A stretch of 64,000 nucleotides of DNA, taken from positions 317,501 to 381,500 of the forward strand of contig NZ_CACVCH010000001.1 of NCBI RefSeq assembly GCF_902729425.1, given 5' to 3'. This document shows, piece by piece, positions 35,849-45,346 of the stretch. Position numbers and translations under genes: made by a program. Under the pieces are notes generated by a model, which worked only from the letters and a program-made list of their open reading frames with translations, ran no database searches and was not told the origin of the DNA. The stretch comes from Magnetospirillum sp. SS-4. Lineage in GTDB: Bacteria; Pseudomonadota; Alphaproteobacteria; Rhodospirillales; Magnetospirillaceae. Every line of letters begins with the position of its first letter. The stretch's first letter is position 1.

Positions 35849-36925
35849 ATGAATCTGGACAGCCAATTCGACAAGGTGCTCTACCGCCACGACGAACTGC
35901 GGGCGCAGCTGGCGTCGGGCGAGGGCATCGATTCCTCGACCATCGTCCGGCTGTCCAAGGAATTGTCCGAGCTTGATCCGGTGGTCGAGGCGGTGCAGGC
36001 CTTCCGCAAGGCCAGGGAGGAAATGGCCGACGCGGCGGTGATGATGCAGGACGCCTCGGCCGACGCCGAAATGCGCGCCCTGGCCGAGGAGGAGTTCTAC
36101 GCGCTCAAGGACCAGTTGACCGCCCTGGAACGCAATGTCCAGGTCATGCTGCTGCCCAAGGACGAGGACGACGAGAAGAACGCCATCCTGGAGGTCCGCG
36201 CCGGCACCGGCGGCGACGAGGCCGCCCTGTTCGCCGCCGAACTTTTCCGCATGTACGAGCGCTATGCCGGATTGCAGGGCTGGCGGTTCGAGGTCATGGA
36301 CGTCAACGACACCGGCATCGGCGGCGTCAAGGAGGCCAGCGCCACCATCACTGGCCGGGGCGTCTTCGCCCGCCTGAAGTTCGAATCCGGCGTTCATCGG
36401 GTCCAGCGGGTGCCGGCCACCGAATCCCAGGGCCGCATCCACACCTCGGCCGCCACCGTGGCGGTTCTGCCCGAGGCCGAGGAGGTCGACATCCAGATCG
36501 ACGACAAGGACCTGCGCGTCGACGTCTACCGGTCGCAGGGCTCCGGCGGTCAAAGCGTCAACACCACCGATTCGGCGGTGCGCGTCACCCATCTGCCCAC
36601 CGGCCTCGCCGTCGCCTGCCAGCAGGAAAAGAGCCAGCACAAGAACAAGGCCACCGCCATGAAGCTGCTGCGCGCCCGCCTGTACGAGCGCGAACGCTCG
36701 GCCAAGGACGCCGCCCGCGCCGCCGACCGCAAGAGCCAGGTGGGCTCGGGCGACCGCTCGGAACGCATCCGCACCTACAATTTCCCCCAGGGCCGGGTCA
36801 CCGACCACCGCATCAACCTGACGCTGTACAAGATCGATCAGGTGATGACCGGCGACGCCCTGGGCGAGGTGATCGACGCCCTCATCTCCTCCGATCAGGC
36901 CGAGCGTCTGGCCGAGATGAGCTGA
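35849..36925 (+). CDS. prfA: Peptide chain release factor 1
   Basis: 358 residues, the normal length. Recognises UAA and UAG and triggers peptide release. The GGQ tripeptide is at 233-235 ([14 protein letters not shown]), the stop-codon recognition PAT motif is in [10 protein letters not shown], and the N-terminal helical domain and [18 protein letters not shown] are typical. It precedes prmC, which methylates this very glutamine, by four bases: a conserved functional pair. Confidence 0.98.
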   Translation: MNLDSQFDKVLYRHDELRAQLASGEGIDSSTIVRLSKELSELDPVVEAVQAFRKAREEMADAAVMMQDASADAEMRALAEEEFYALKDQLTALERNVQVMLLPKDEDDEKNAILEVRAGTGGDEAALFAAELFRMYERYAGLQGWRFEVMDVNDTGIGGVKEASATITGRGVFARLKFESGVHRVQRVPATESQGRIHTSAATVAVLPEAEEVDIQIDDKDLRVDVYRSQGSGGQSVNTTDSAVRVTHLPTGLAVACQQEKSQHKNKATAMKLLRARLYERERSAKDAARAADRKSQVGSGDRSERIRTYNFPQGRVTDHRINLTLYKIDQVMTGDALGEVIDALISSDQAERLAEMS

Positions 36926-36929
36926 CGCC

Positions 36930-37778
36930 ATGCTGACCGTGGCGCAGCTTCTTCACGCCGCCGCCGGACGTCTGGCGGCCGCCGGAATCGAAACCTCGCG
37001 CCTGGACGCCCGCCTGCTGCTGGCCGAGGCGCTGGGCATGCAGCCGCAACGTCTGTCCATGCATCCGCAACTGGAGCCGTCCGCCGCCGAGGCCGGACGG
37101 TTCGAGGCGCTGCTGGAACGGCGGCTGTCGCGCCGCCCCATGAGCCAGGTGCTGGGCCGGCGCGGCTTCTGGACCCTGGAGCTGGCGGTCAGCGCCGACA
37201 CCCTGACGCCGCGCCCCGACACCGAAACGGTGGTCGAGGCGGTGCTGGCCGCCCTGGCCGGGGACAGGGGCCGACCCCGGCGGGTTCTCGACCTCGGCAC
37301 CGGCACCGGATGCATTCTGCTGGCGCTGCTGTCCGAACTGGGCTTCGCCTCCGGGCTGGGCATCGACCGCAGCGACGCCGCCCTGGCCGTGGCCCGCCGC
37401 AATGCCGAGGCGCTGGGGCTGGCCGGGCGGGCGGCGTTCCAGTCCGGCGACTGGGGACGGGGGCTTGCCGGCGTCTTTGACGTCATTGTTTCCAACCCGC
37501 CCTATATCCCCGACGCCGAGATCGACGGCCTGGAACCGGAAGTGGCGCGGTTCGAACCGCGCCTCGCCCTGGCCGGCGGCGCCGACGGCCTCGACTGCTA
37601 TCGGGCGCTGGCTCCCGACATCGCCCGGCTGCTGGCCCCCGGCGGAGTGGCGGCGCTGGAGGTCGGCGCCGGCCAGGCCGGCGACGTCGCCGCCCTGCTG
37701 GGCGCCGCCGGACTGGAACAGCGGGAAATTCGCCGCGACCTCGGCGGCATCGACCGCTGCGTCGTGGTGTCGTTATAA
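36930..37778 (+). CDS. prmC: Release factor glutamine methyltransferase PrmC
   Basis: 282 residues. N5-methylates the glutamine of the GGQ motif in release factors. An N-terminal helical domain (about 1-85) is followed by a Rossmann methyltransferase: VLDLGTGTGCILLALL (SAM binding) and the catalytic NPPY at 189-192 (VSNPPYIPDAEI). ARFEPRLALAGGADGL is the family's conserved C-terminal segment. Four bases after prfA, so they are surely co-transcribed. Confidence 0.96.
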   Translation: MLTVAQLLHAAAGRLAAAGIETSRLDARLLLAEALGMQPQRLSMHPQLEPSAAEAGRFEALLERRLSRRPMSQVLGRRGFWTLELAVSADTLTPRPDTETVVEAVLAALAGDRGRPRRVLDLGTGTGCILLALLSELGFASGLGIDRSDAALAVARRNAEALGLAGRAAFQSGDWGRGLAGVFDVIVSNPPYIPDAEIDGLEPEVARFEPRLALAGGADGLDCYRALAPDIARLLAPGGVAALEVGAGQAGDVAALLGAAGLEQREIRRDLGGIDRCVVVSL

Positions 37779-37786
37779 AAAAGTTG

Positions 37787-37815
37787 TTGGAATAGCGCGG
37801 CGGCCGGACTAGGTT
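37787..37815 (+). promoter_or_regulatory. Candidate promoter before the DUF4167 gene
   Basis: TTGGAA (37787-37792), 17 bases, TAGGTT (37810-37815). If used, the transcript would carry a GC-rich leader of about 174 bases, 37822-37995, containing a GAGCC/GGCTC stem near 37856. Both boxes are only fair matches. Confidence 0.35.
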
Positions 37816-37995
37816 GGCGCCAGCACGCGCAGTCCTTCGTCGGGGGACCGCGTAGAGCCGATGGCTCCGCCCCTCGACCCCTGTGCCGTGAAATCCCCCA
37901 TCGCCGCCCCTCGACAGGTAGCGAGACCGCCGTGCAGCAATGTCGGCCACCCGGATTTGAGCAACAGTCGCAACGACCCATAGAAGGCGTATCCC

Positions 37996-38487
37996 GTGAA
38001 TCCCAAGCAGCGTTCCCGCGGCCGCGGTCCCAGCGGTCCCAATGGTCTCAACGGCCCCAAGAAGCATGGCGGCGGTGGTGGCGGCGGCGGCGGCGGCGGC
38101 ATCCCCCGCCCCAATCAGGTTTTCGACAGCAACGGCCCCGAGGGCCGCATCCGGGGCAACGCCCATCAGGTGCTGGAAAAGTACCTGTCGCTGGCCCGCG
38201 ACGCCTCGTCCCAGGGCGACCGCGTCGCCGCCGAGAATTTCTACCAGCATGCGGAACACTATTTCCGCATGATCAACGCCCAGAACCAGAACAACGGCCG
38301 CCCGCGCCAGCAGATGCCGACCCCCGCCGACGAGCAGGGCATGACGTCCGAGGGTGACGAGGAGGGCAGCCAGGCCGAGGGCGCCGAGGCCCAGCCCCAA
38401 TCCCAGGCCCAGCCGCAGCCGCCCCAGCCGCTTCCGGAAATCCCCGGCGAAGGCCCCCAGCCCTCGATCGAGCCGCGCGAGGCCTGA
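37996..38487 (+). CDS. DUF4167 protein
   Basis: 163 residues from a GTG at 37996 with AAGG about 8 bases upstream. The N-terminus is basic and Gly-rich with an uninterrupted run of eleven glycines (about 25-35). A conserved helical stretch follows: GRIRGNAHQVLEKYLSLARD and GDRVAAENFYQHAEHYFRM, the DUF4167 core found throughout alphaproteobacteria. The C-terminal third is acidic and then Pro/Gln-rich and looks disordered. Function unknown; the basic tail plus helical core suggests nucleic-acid or ribosome association, which is inference. Confidence 0.9.
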   Translation: MNPKQRSRGRGPSGPNGLNGPKKHGGGGGGGGGGGIPRPNQVFDSNGPEGRIRGNAHQVLEKYLSLARDASSQGDRVAAENFYQHAEHYFRMINAQNQNNGRPRQQMPTPADEQGMTSEGDEEGSQAEGAEAQPQSQAQPQPPQPLPEIPGEGPQPSIEPREA

Positions 38488-38492
38488 CGCCC

Positions 38493-38927
38493 ATGCCCGA
38501 GGTCGAACGGCCCCGAGGTCCCCGCCTCGTCCTGTTCGGCCTCGGCTGGCTGTTCGTCGGCCTCGGGCTCGTCGGTGTCGTCCTGCCGGTGATGCCGACC
38601 ACGCCTTTCATGCTGGTGGCGCTGTGGTGCTTCGCCAACAGCTCGCGCCGCTTTCACGCCTGGCTGTTCCACCACCCCCTGTTCGGCCCGCCGCTGCAAG
38701 CCTGGGAACAAGACCGCGTCATCCCGCTGGGCGCCAAGATCGTCGCCATCGCCTCCATGGCCGCCAGCATGATCTACGTCGCCGGCTTCACCGAGACCCA
38801 CTGGGCGCTGCTGGCGACCATGGGGACAAGCTGCGCCGCCGGCGCCGCCTTCATCCTGTCGTGTCCGCACCGCAAGCCCGCGCCTATTGCCGCCAGAACG
38901 CCGGAACGAACAGAACCAGGACGGTGA
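38493..38927 (+). CDS. YbaN (DUF454) family inner-membrane protein
   Basis: 144 residues. LFGLGWLFVGLGLVGVVLPV and MPTTPFMLVALWCFANSS match the DUF454/YbaN family; LFHHPLFGPPLQAWEQDRVI is its conserved loop. Three or four membrane segments are predicted by hydrophobicity. Function unknown. It follows the DUF4167 gene by five bases, and its last 44 bases overlap the 3' end of the convergent trkH gene. Confidence 0.85.
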   Translation: MPEVERPRGPRLVLFGLGWLFVGLGLVGVVLPVMPTTPFMLVALWCFANSSRRFHAWLFHHPLFGPPLQAWEQDRVIPLGAKIVAIASMAASMIYVAGFTETHWALLATMGTSCAAGAAFILSCPHRKPAPIAARTPERTEPGR

Positions 38928-40332
38928 ACAGTTCCAGCCGGCCCAGCAGCATGCCGCCGCACAGCAGGACCTTGGCGGCGTCGGGCAGGCCGGCATGGCT
39001 GCCGCCGGGGCCGATCTCGGCTCCCAGCCCCGGCCCCAGATTGGCCAGCGCCGACGCCGCCCCGGTCACCGAGGTCAGCACGTCGACGCCCAGGAAGGAC
39101 AGCGCCATCGCCAGCAGGGCGAAGGCAAGCGCGTAGACGAACAGGAACCCCATCACCGACCCCAGCACGTCCTCGGGAATGGGGCGGCGGTTGAAGCTGG
39201 CGATCAGCACGGCATGCGGCCGCAGCAGGCGGCGCATCTGCACCAGGGCGTCGGCGAACAGCAACTGGAAGCGGAACACCTTGATGCCGCCGGTGGTGGA
39301 GCCGGCGCAACCGCCGACGAAGGCCAGGAAGAACAGCACCGCCGCCGGCATGCCGCCCCAGGTTCCGTATTCCAGGGTGAACAGGCCGGTCCCGGTCATC
39401 ACCGAGACCACCGTGAAGGCGCCATGGCGCAAGGCGTCGGCCAGGGCCAGCCCCCGGTCGGCGACCAGCCACGACGTCACCGCCAAGGTGCCCAGGCCCA
39501 TCAGCCCGAAATACCAGCGCAGCTGGATATCCCCCAGCGCGGCCCGGCCGTTGCCCTGGGCGGCCTGGAAGAACAGCAGGAACGGCAGCCCGCCTGCCGC
39601 CATGCCCACGATCAGCATCAGTTCGATTCCGACGTTCCGGAAATGACCGACGGAGGCGTCCGAGGTGGAAAAGCCGCCGGTCGAGATGGCGGACATGGCA
39701 TGGACCATCGCCTCGAAACCGGTCATACCGGCGAACCACAGCCCCAGGGCCAGCAGGGCGGTGCCGCCGCCATAGGCGCCGGCCGTCACCACGGCGATGC
39801 GCCGGGCGCGGGTGGAGGCGCGCTCGGCCGGGCCGGGAACCTCCAGCCGGAACATCTGCATGCCGCCGATGGCCAGGTTGGGCAGAATCGCCATCGCCAT
39901 GGCGATGACCCCCAGCCCGCCCAGCCAGTTGAGCAGGGCCCGCCACAGCAGCAGGCCGCGCGGCAGGCCGTCCAGCCCGCGAATGACCGTGGCGCCGGTG
40001 GTGGTCAGGCCGCTGACCGCCTCGAACGCGGCGTCGACCGCCGACATCTGCAACGGCCCGTGGATCAGCGGCAGGGCGGCGAACAGGCCGGGCACCAGCC
40101 AGCCGAAGGTGACCGTCAGATAGGTCTGGCGCACCGAACGCCGGGGCTGGCCGGTGCGGGTTCCCAGCATCAGCAGCAGGCCGAAGAACAGCGTGAAGCC
40201 GGCCGAGGTGGCGAAGACCCGCCATTCGGCGTGGTTGTCGCGGAAATCCACCAGCGCCGGCAGCACCATGGCCGCCGCCAGCAGGCACAGCAGCATTCCG
40301 ACGGCATGAAGAACGGGACGGACGTCGATCAT
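38884..40332 (-). CDS. trkH: Trk potassium uptake protein TrkH (copy 1)
   Basis: 482 residues from the ATG at 40332 (MIDVRPVLHAVG), eight bases inside the end of nothing: the preceding trkH copy stops at 40340. Potassium translocation subunit with the repeated membrane-pore-membrane plan. Pore-loop-like segments are seen in SGLTTTGATVI, SAISTGGFSTSD, VSVMTGTGLFT and ALANLGPG; the glycines expected for K+ selectivity are present. FVGGCAGSTTGGIKVFR is a strong TrkH signature. The membrane channel normally needs the cytoplasmic NAD-binding TrkA, not encoded nearby. Same length as the neighbouring copy. Confidence 0.93.
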   Translation of the reverse strand: MIDVRPVLHAVGMLLCLLAAAMVLPALVDFRDNHAEWRVFATSAGFTLFFGLLLMLGTRTGQPRRSVRQTYLTVTFGWLVPGLFAALPLIHGPLQMSAVDAAFEAVSGLTTTGATVIRGLDGLPRGLLLWRALLNWLGGLGVIAMAMAILPNLAIGGMQMFRLEVPGPAERASTRARRIAVVTAGAYGGGTALLALGLWFAGMTGFEAMVHAMSAISTGGFSTSDASVGHFRNVGIELMLIVGMAAGGLPFLLFFQAAQGNGRAALGDIQLRWYFGLMGLGTLAVTSWLVADRGLALADALRHGAFTVVSVMTGTGLFTLEYGTWGGMPAAVLFFLAFVGGCAGSTTGGIKVFRFQLLFADALVQMRRLLRPHAVLIASFNRRPIPEDVLGSVMGFLFVYALAFALLAMALSFLGVDVLTSVTGAASALANLGPGLGAEIGPGGSHAGLPDAAKVLLCGGMLLGRLELFTVLVLFVPAFWRQ

Positions 40333-40339
40333 CGCCGCT

Positions 40340-41788
40340 TCACTCCCGCCAATAGCTGCGCGAGAACAGCACCGCCACGGTGAACAGTTCCAGCCGGCCC
40401 AGCAACATCTCGAACGCCAATATCCACTTGGCCGGGTCGGGCAGCGGCCGGTAGCTGCCGGTGGGGCCGATGATCTCGCCGACGCCGGGGCCGACATTGG
40501 CCAGGGCCGAGGCCGAGGCCGACAGGGCGGTGAGGAAGTCCACCCCCACCACGGCCAGCGCCAGGGCGAACAGGGCGAAGGTGAGGAAATACATGACGAC
40601 GAAGCCCAGCACCGAATCCAGCACCTTGGGGCTGATGGTGCGGCCGTTGTAACGGATGACGAACACCCCGTGGGGATGCAGCAGCCGCCTCAGATGGATG
40701 CCGGCCAGGGCGAACAGCAGTTCCCAGCGGAAGATCTTGACGCCGCCGGCGGCCGAGCCGGTGCAGCCGCCGATGAAGGACAGAACGAAGAACACCACCA
40801 CGGCGAAACTGCCCCAGGCGCCGTAATTGGTGGAGACGAAGCCGGTGGTGGTCACCACCGAGGTCACCGAGAACACGGCGTGGCGGATGGCGACGCCGGG
40901 GGTCATGTCGTTGACCGTCCATTGCCACAGGGCCAGCAGGCCGGCGAATCCGGCAATGAACATCAGGTACCAGTGAATCTGGGCGTCGTCCAGCACGCGC
41001 GGCCGGCCCCGCCTCCACGGCCCGACCCACAAGGTGAAGCTGGACGCCCCCACCAGCATGGCGAATATGGCCACCCACTGCACCGCCGTCCCCCATCGGC
41101 TCAGATTGGCGTCGGACGTGGAGAAGCCGCCGGTGGAAATGGCCGACATGGCATGGCAGACTGCGTCGAAGGTCCCCATTCCCGCCATGCGGAACGCCAC
41201 CGCCGCCAGGATGGTGAAGATCAGATAGACGGTGGTGACGGCGGCGGCCACATGGGTCAGGCGCGGCTTGATGGTGTCGGTCCTGTCCGAGCTTTCCATG
41301 CGAAACACCTGCATGCCGCCGATGCGCAGCAATGGCAGGATCACCACCGCCATGATCAGGATGCCCTCGCCGCCCAGCCAGTTGAGCAGGGCCCGCCACA
41401 GCAAGATGCCCTTGGGCGCCTGATCGAGGCCGCGGATGACGGTGGCGCCGGTGGTGGTCAGGCCGCTCATGGCCTCGAACAGGGAATCGACCGGAGACAG
41501 CCGCAGATTGCTGAAGGCGAACGGCAGGGCGGCGAAGACCGCCGTCGACAGCCAGGCCACCACCGTCAGCATGAAGGCTTGGCGGCTGGTCAGGTTGGGG
41601 CGGGCCGGCGGCCTGGCGCCGAAGATCAGGACCAGGGCGACGAAACCGGTGACCATGGCCGAGGTGGCGAAGACCTTCCAGTCCACGTCATCGGACAAAA
41701 TGTCCACCACCGCCGGAATCCCCATGGCGGCGGCGAGGACCAGCAGCAGGAAGCCGTTGACGAAGAGAACCGGCCTTAAGTCGATCAA
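40340..41788 (-). CDS. trkH: Trk potassium uptake protein TrkH (copy 2)
   Basis: 482 residues if started at the TTG at 41788, which gives IDLRPVLFVNG right after the initiator, matching IDVRPVLHAVG of the downstream copy and making both proteins the same length. The frame is open further upstream but without a convincing start. Pore segments: SGLTTTGATVI, SAISTGGFSTSD, SVVTTTGFVS, ALANVGPG; signature FIGGCTGSAAGGVKIFRWEL. The two copies are clearly paralogous yet diverged, so the duplication is old. Seven bases separate them, indicating one transcript. Confidence 0.9.
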   Translation of the reverse strand: MIDLRPVLFVNGFLLLVLAAAMGIPAVVDILSDDVDWKVFATSAMVTGFVALVLIFGARPPARPNLTSRQAFMLTVVAWLSTAVFAALPFAFSNLRLSPVDSLFEAMSGLTTTGATVIRGLDQAPKGILLWRALLNWLGGEGILIMAVVILPLLRIGGMQVFRMESSDRTDTIKPRLTHVAAAVTTVYLIFTILAAVAFRMAGMGTFDAVCHAMSAISTGGFSTSDANLSRWGTAVQWVAIFAMLVGASSFTLWVGPWRRGRPRVLDDAQIHWYLMFIAGFAGLLALWQWTVNDMTPGVAIRHAVFSVTSVVTTTGFVSTNYGAWGSFAVVVFFVLSFIGGCTGSAAGGVKIFRWELLFALAGIHLRRLLHPHGVFVIRYNGRTISPKVLDSVLGFVVMYFLTFALFALALAVVGVDFLTALSASASALANVGPGVGEIIGPTGSYRPLPDPAKWILAFEMLLGRLELFTVAVLFSRSYWRE

Positions 41789-41897
41789 GTCATCTCTCTC
41801 CAGAAGAGGCGACTCTTGGACTCGTTCGCCGGACCTGTCCAGCGATTCATGACGTGGCGGTAAGGATTTCGCCGGGCGAAGACCCCGGCCGCCGCCT

Positions 41898-42401
41898 TCA
41901 GACCGACAGGTCGATGCCGCCGCCATCGACGGTGGCGGCCAGATCTGTCGCCACCGACGGCGTCCCGACCTCGCCCAGCAGGCGATTGATCCGCGCCTCC
42001 TCCTCGCTGCCCGGCGCCGCCGCCTTGCGGGCGATGGTCAGGGTGGCGCGGGCATGGGCCAACAGGGCCTTGACCTCGGAATCGGTGGAATCCCCGACCT
42101 CGGCCAGGGTGGTGGGGAGCGGCGAGGGGGCGGCGGACTTGCCGTCCATGGCCTTCAACTCGCGGGCGACGTCGCCCACCTCCTTGGCGATGGCCAGGGC
42201 GCGCCGGCCGTCCCGGCCGGCGGCCGCGGCGACGGCGGCGAGACGCAGCACCTTCAGCCTGGCCTTGGCCAACTCAAGCTTCAGGGCGCGGCCGACGTCG
42301 GGCGGCTCATCCTCGGTGCGGATGGCGGGCGGGAATCGGGGTAGTTCGAACCGGAGCGGAGCCGCCGTTCTGGACTCGGCCGTCGTCAGGGACGTGGACA
42401 T
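41898..42401 (-). CDS. Hypothetical helical protein
   Basis: 167 residues with a good ribosome site (GGGAG, seven bases before the ATG). N-terminal 35 residues are Pro/Arg-rich. Residues about 36-85 form a long Ala/Lys/Arg/Leu helix (RALKLELAKARLKVLRLAA and GRRALAIAKEVGDVARELK), followed by a second helical segment (SEVKALLAHARATLTIARK). No signal peptide or membrane segment, and no family recognised. It follows rlmI by 45 bases; the helix pattern suggests coiled-coil or protein-binding roles. Codon use matches its neighbours, so it is probably a real gene. Confidence 0.65.
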   Translation of the reverse strand: MSTSLTTAESRTAAPLRFELPRFPPAIRTEDEPPDVGRALKLELAKARLKVLRLAAVAAAAGRDGRRALAIAKEVGDVARELKAMDGKSAAPSPLPTTLAEVGDSTDSEVKALLAHARATLTIARKAAAPGSEEEARINRLLGEVGTPSVATDLAATVDGGGIDLSV

Positions 42402-42446
42402 GGGCTTCTCCCATGGCTGTGCAGTCCCCGCGACTATAGCACGCCT

Positions 42447-43652
42447 TCAATCCAGTTGCAGCACCATGGCCTTGAGATAGGCGCTTTCCGGCAGCAGCGG
42501 ATGGACGGGATGGTCGGGGGCGGCCCCGGCGGTGCGGAGGATACGGCCCGTGCGGCCGGCCACATGGATGCCGTGGCTGATTTCCTCGGCGAACATGTCG
42601 GCCGGCATGTGGTGGGAGCACGACGCGCAGAACAGGAAGCCGCCGGGTTCCACCAGGGCGCTGGCGAGACGGGCCATCTTGCGGTAGCCCTTGGCCCCGG
42701 CGCCCAGATCCTTCTTCACCTTGACGAAGGCGGGCGGATCGGCCACCACCACCCCGAAGCGCTCGCCGGCAGCGGCAAGGCGCTCCATCTCGGCGAAGGC
42801 CTCGGCCCGGACGGTCTGGACCGCGATTCCGTTCAGGTCCGCCGCCCGGGCGGCCAGGGCCAGGGAATGCTCGGACCGGTCCACCGCCACCACCCCGGCG
42901 GCGCCGGCCATGGCCGCCTGCACCGCAAAGCCGCCGGCATAGGTGTAGACGTCCAGCACGCGCCGCCCCTTGGCGAGGCGGGCCATGAAGGCGCGATTGT
43001 CGCGCTGGTCGAAGAACCAGCCGGTCTTCTGGCCGTCCATCAGATCGGCGACGAAGCGGCAGCCGTTCTCCACCAGTTCCACCGGGCCGTCCAGGCCGCC
43101 GGCGGCGAGGCGGTGCTCGGGCTCCAGCCCTTCCAGCCGGCGCGCCGGACTGTCGTTGACCAGCACCACGGCACGCGGGGCGAGGACCTCGGCGAAGGCG
43201 TCCAGCAGCAGCGGCAGCAGCCGCTCCATGCCGGCGGTGTTGGTCTGCACCGCCAGCACGTCGCCATAGCGATCGACGATCAGGCCGGGCAGATTGTCCG
43301 CCTCGGAATGCGCCAGCCGGTAATAAGGGCCATCGAACAGGGCGTCGCGCAGGCGCAAGGCCGCCCGCAGCCGGTCCGCCAGGAACCCGGCGTCGATGGG
43401 CGCCTGGGCATCGCGCCACAGCACGCGGGCGGCGATCAGGGAATGGGGATTGAAGGTGGCCGAGGCCAGCGCCTCGCCGCCGGCGTCCATCAGGGTGACC
43501 AGGGCGCCGGGCGGCAGGGCCTTGGCCTCGGCGGTCATCTCGATCTCGTTGGAGAACACCCAGGGATGCCCGGCGCGCAGGCGCTTCGAGCGCCCCTTGG
43601 CGAGGCGGAGGACGGGACGGGCGGCGGCGGCGTCGGGGGCATGATCGGTCAT
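42447..43652 (-). CDS. rlmI: RlmI-like rRNA (cytosine-5) methyltransferase
   Basis: 401 residues from the ATG at 43652. An N-terminal PUA domain (RLAKGRSKRLRAGHPWVFSNEI) precedes a Rossmann methyltransferase: DGQKTGWFFDQRDNR, VLDVYTYAGGFAVQAAMAG and the DPPAFVKVKKDLG catalytic region, then CSHHMPADMF with the Cys/His motif of this family. RlmI methylates C1962 of 23S rRNA in E. coli; the same target here is an inference. The frame stays open upstream to 43832, but that part covers the ccoN promoter region and is not conserved. Confidence 0.88.
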   Translation of the reverse strand: MTDHAPDAAAARPVLRLAKGRSKRLRAGHPWVFSNEIEMTAEAKALPPGALVTLMDAGGEALASATFNPHSLIAARVLWRDAQAPIDAGFLADRLRAALRLRDALFDGPYYRLAHSEADNLPGLIVDRYGDVLAVQTNTAGMERLLPLLLDAFAEVLAPRAVVLVNDSPARRLEGLEPEHRLAAGGLDGPVELVENGCRFVADLMDGQKTGWFFDQRDNRAFMARLAKGRRVLDVYTYAGGFAVQAAMAGAAGVVAVDRSEHSLALAARAADLNGIAVQTVRAEAFAEMERLAAAGERFGVVVADPPAFVKVKKDLGAGAKGYRKMARLASALVEPGGFLFCASCSHHMPADMFAEEISHGIHVAGRTGRILRTAGAAPDHPVHPLLPESAYLKAMVLQLD

Positions 43653-43718
43653 GGCCGGCACTGTAGTTCCCAACGCCGCCACAGCCAAGTCCGGTGAACA
43701 CCTGATTTTTCTCATACT

Positions 43719-43732
43719 TTGATATATATCAA
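43719..43732. promoter_or_regulatory. Perfect Fnr/FixK box of ccoNOQP
   Basis: TTGATATATATCAA matches the TTGAT-N4-ATCAA consensus in both half-sites. Its centre is about 41.5 bases upstream of a predicted start near 43767, the classical position for Fnr activation, with a plausible -10 (TCATAG, about 43754-43759). It drives the cbb3 oxidase genes; the Fnr-type regulator is encoded at 51803-52561. Confidence 0.92.
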
Positions 43733-43882
43733 TGGCGGGGCGGAATTCAGTCGTCATAGTGCGCCACACTTGGAGTATAAGAATCGTCCGGCCTATCTGC
43801 GGCTCCGGGGGCAGGGTGTTGCCGTTGGTCATGGTCGGGCGTTCTGGGGTGACCCTATTTCCGGTCGAAACAGGAGTTCGGC

Positions 43883-45334
43883 ATGAGCATCAACACCGAA
43901 GCCACGCCCTATTGCGACGACGTGATCAGGAAGTTCACGATTGCTGCGATTTTCTGGGGCGTCGTGGGCTTCCTGGCGGGCGATTTCATCGCCTTCCAAT
44001 TGGCCTTCCCCGTCCTGAACCTGGATCTTGAATGGACGACGTTCGGGCGTCTGCGCCCGCTGCACACCTCGGCCGTGATCTTCGCGTTCGGCGGCAACGT
44101 TCTCTTTTGCACCTCGCTGTACATCGTGCAGCGGACCAGCCGCGCCAGCCTGTTCGGCGGCGAGGGGCTCGCCACCGCCACCTTCTGGGGCTTCCAGTCC
44201 TTCATCGTGGTCGCGGCGCTGACCTATGTCCTGGGCTTCTCGCAGGGCCAGGAATACGCCGAGCCGGAATGGTGGCTGGACCTGTGGCTGACGGTGGTCT
44301 GGGTCATGTACCTGATCGTCTTCGCCGGCACCATCATGAAGCGCAAGGAGCCCCACATCTACGTGGCCAACTGGTTCTTCTTCGCCATGATCCTGACGGT
44401 GGCGATGCTGCACCTGGGCAATAACATCGCGGTTCCGGCGGCCTTCTTCGGCGGCAGCTGGATGAAGAGCTACAACATCTTCGGCGGCGTGCAGAACGCC
44501 ATGACCCAGTGGTGGTACGGCCACAACGCGGTGGGCTTCTTCCTCACCGCCGGCTTCCTCGGCATCATGTACTACTTCGTGCCGAAGCGGGCCGAGCGGC
44601 CGGTCTATTCCTACCGCCTGTCCATCGTGCACTTCTGGGCGCTGATCTTCCTGTACATCTGGGCCGGTCCGCACCACCTGCACTACACCGCCCTGCCGGA
44701 TTGGGCGCAGACCCTGGGCATGACCTTCTCGGTGATGCTGTGGATGCCGTCCTGGGGCGGCATGATCAACGGCCTGATGACGCTGTCGGGCGCCTGGGAC
44801 AAGCTGCGGACCGATCCGGTCATGCGATTCCTGGTCTCGTCGGTGGCGTTCTACGGCATGTCGACCTTCGAGGGGCCGATGATGTCGATCAAGGCGGTCA
44901 ACTCGCTGTCGCATTACACCGACTGGGGCATCGGCCATGTGCATTCCGGCGCGCTGGGCTGGGTGGCGTTCGTGTCGTTCGGCGCCATCTACTACCTGAT
45001 CCCCAAGCTGTACGGCCGCAAGGAGATGTATTCGCTGAAGCTGGTGGGCACCCATTTCTGGATCGCCACCATCGGCATCGTGCTCTACATCACCGCCATG
45101 TGGATCTCGGGCATCATGCAGGGCCTGATGTGGCGCGCGTATGACAACCTGGGCTTCCTCCAGTACTCGTTCATCGAGACCGTGGAGGCGATGAAGCCCT
45201 ACTACGTCATCCGCGCCATTGGTGGCCTGCTGTTCGTCGCCGGTTCGCTCGTGATGGTCTACAACGTCTTCAAGACCATCAAGGGCGACGTCGCGGACGA
45301 GGCCCTCTCGCCCGCCGCCAGCGGCGCACGCTGA
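43883..45334 (+). CDS. ccoN: Cytochrome cbb3 oxidase subunit I
   Basis: 483 residues, the catalytic haem-copper subunit with twelve-helix topology. It reduces oxygen at low concentration. Ligand motifs: [15 protein letters not shown] (low-spin haem histidine near 60), YGHNAVGFF (Cu-B histidine with the cbb3 cross-linked tyrosine region), [12 protein letters not shown] (Cu-B histidines), and HVHSGALGW (haem ligands near the C-terminal third). Full length. First gene after the Fnr box. Confidence 0.97.
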   Translation: MSINTEATPYCDDVIRKFTIAAIFWGVVGFLAGDFIAFQLAFPVLNLDLEWTTFGRLRPLHTSAVIFAFGGNVLFCTSLYIVQRTSRASLFGGEGLATATFWGFQSFIVVAALTYVLGFSQGQEYAEPEWWLDLWLTVVWVMYLIVFAGTIMKRKEPHIYVANWFFFAMILTVAMLHLGNNIAVPAAFFGGSWMKSYNIFGGVQNAMTQWWYGHNAVGFFLTAGFLGIMYYFVPKRAERPVYSYRLSIVHFWALIFLYIWAGPHHLHYTALPDWAQTLGMTFSVMLWMPSWGGMINGLMTLSGAWDKLRTDPVMRFLVSSVAFYGMSTFEGPMMSIKAVNSLSHYTDWGIGHVHSGALGWVAFVSFGAIYYLIPKLYGRKEMYSLKLVGTHFWIATIGIVLYITAMWISGIMQGLMWRAYDNLGFLQYSFIETVEAMKPYYVIRAIGGLLFVAGSLVMVYNVFKTIKGDVADEALSPAASGAR

Positions 45335-45346
45335 GGAGACCCGACC

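Noticed and set aside
43653-43832. N-terminal extension of the RlmI frame
   Set aside because: The extra codons cover the ccoN promoter and Fnr box and are not part of the family; the PUA domain begins just after 43652.
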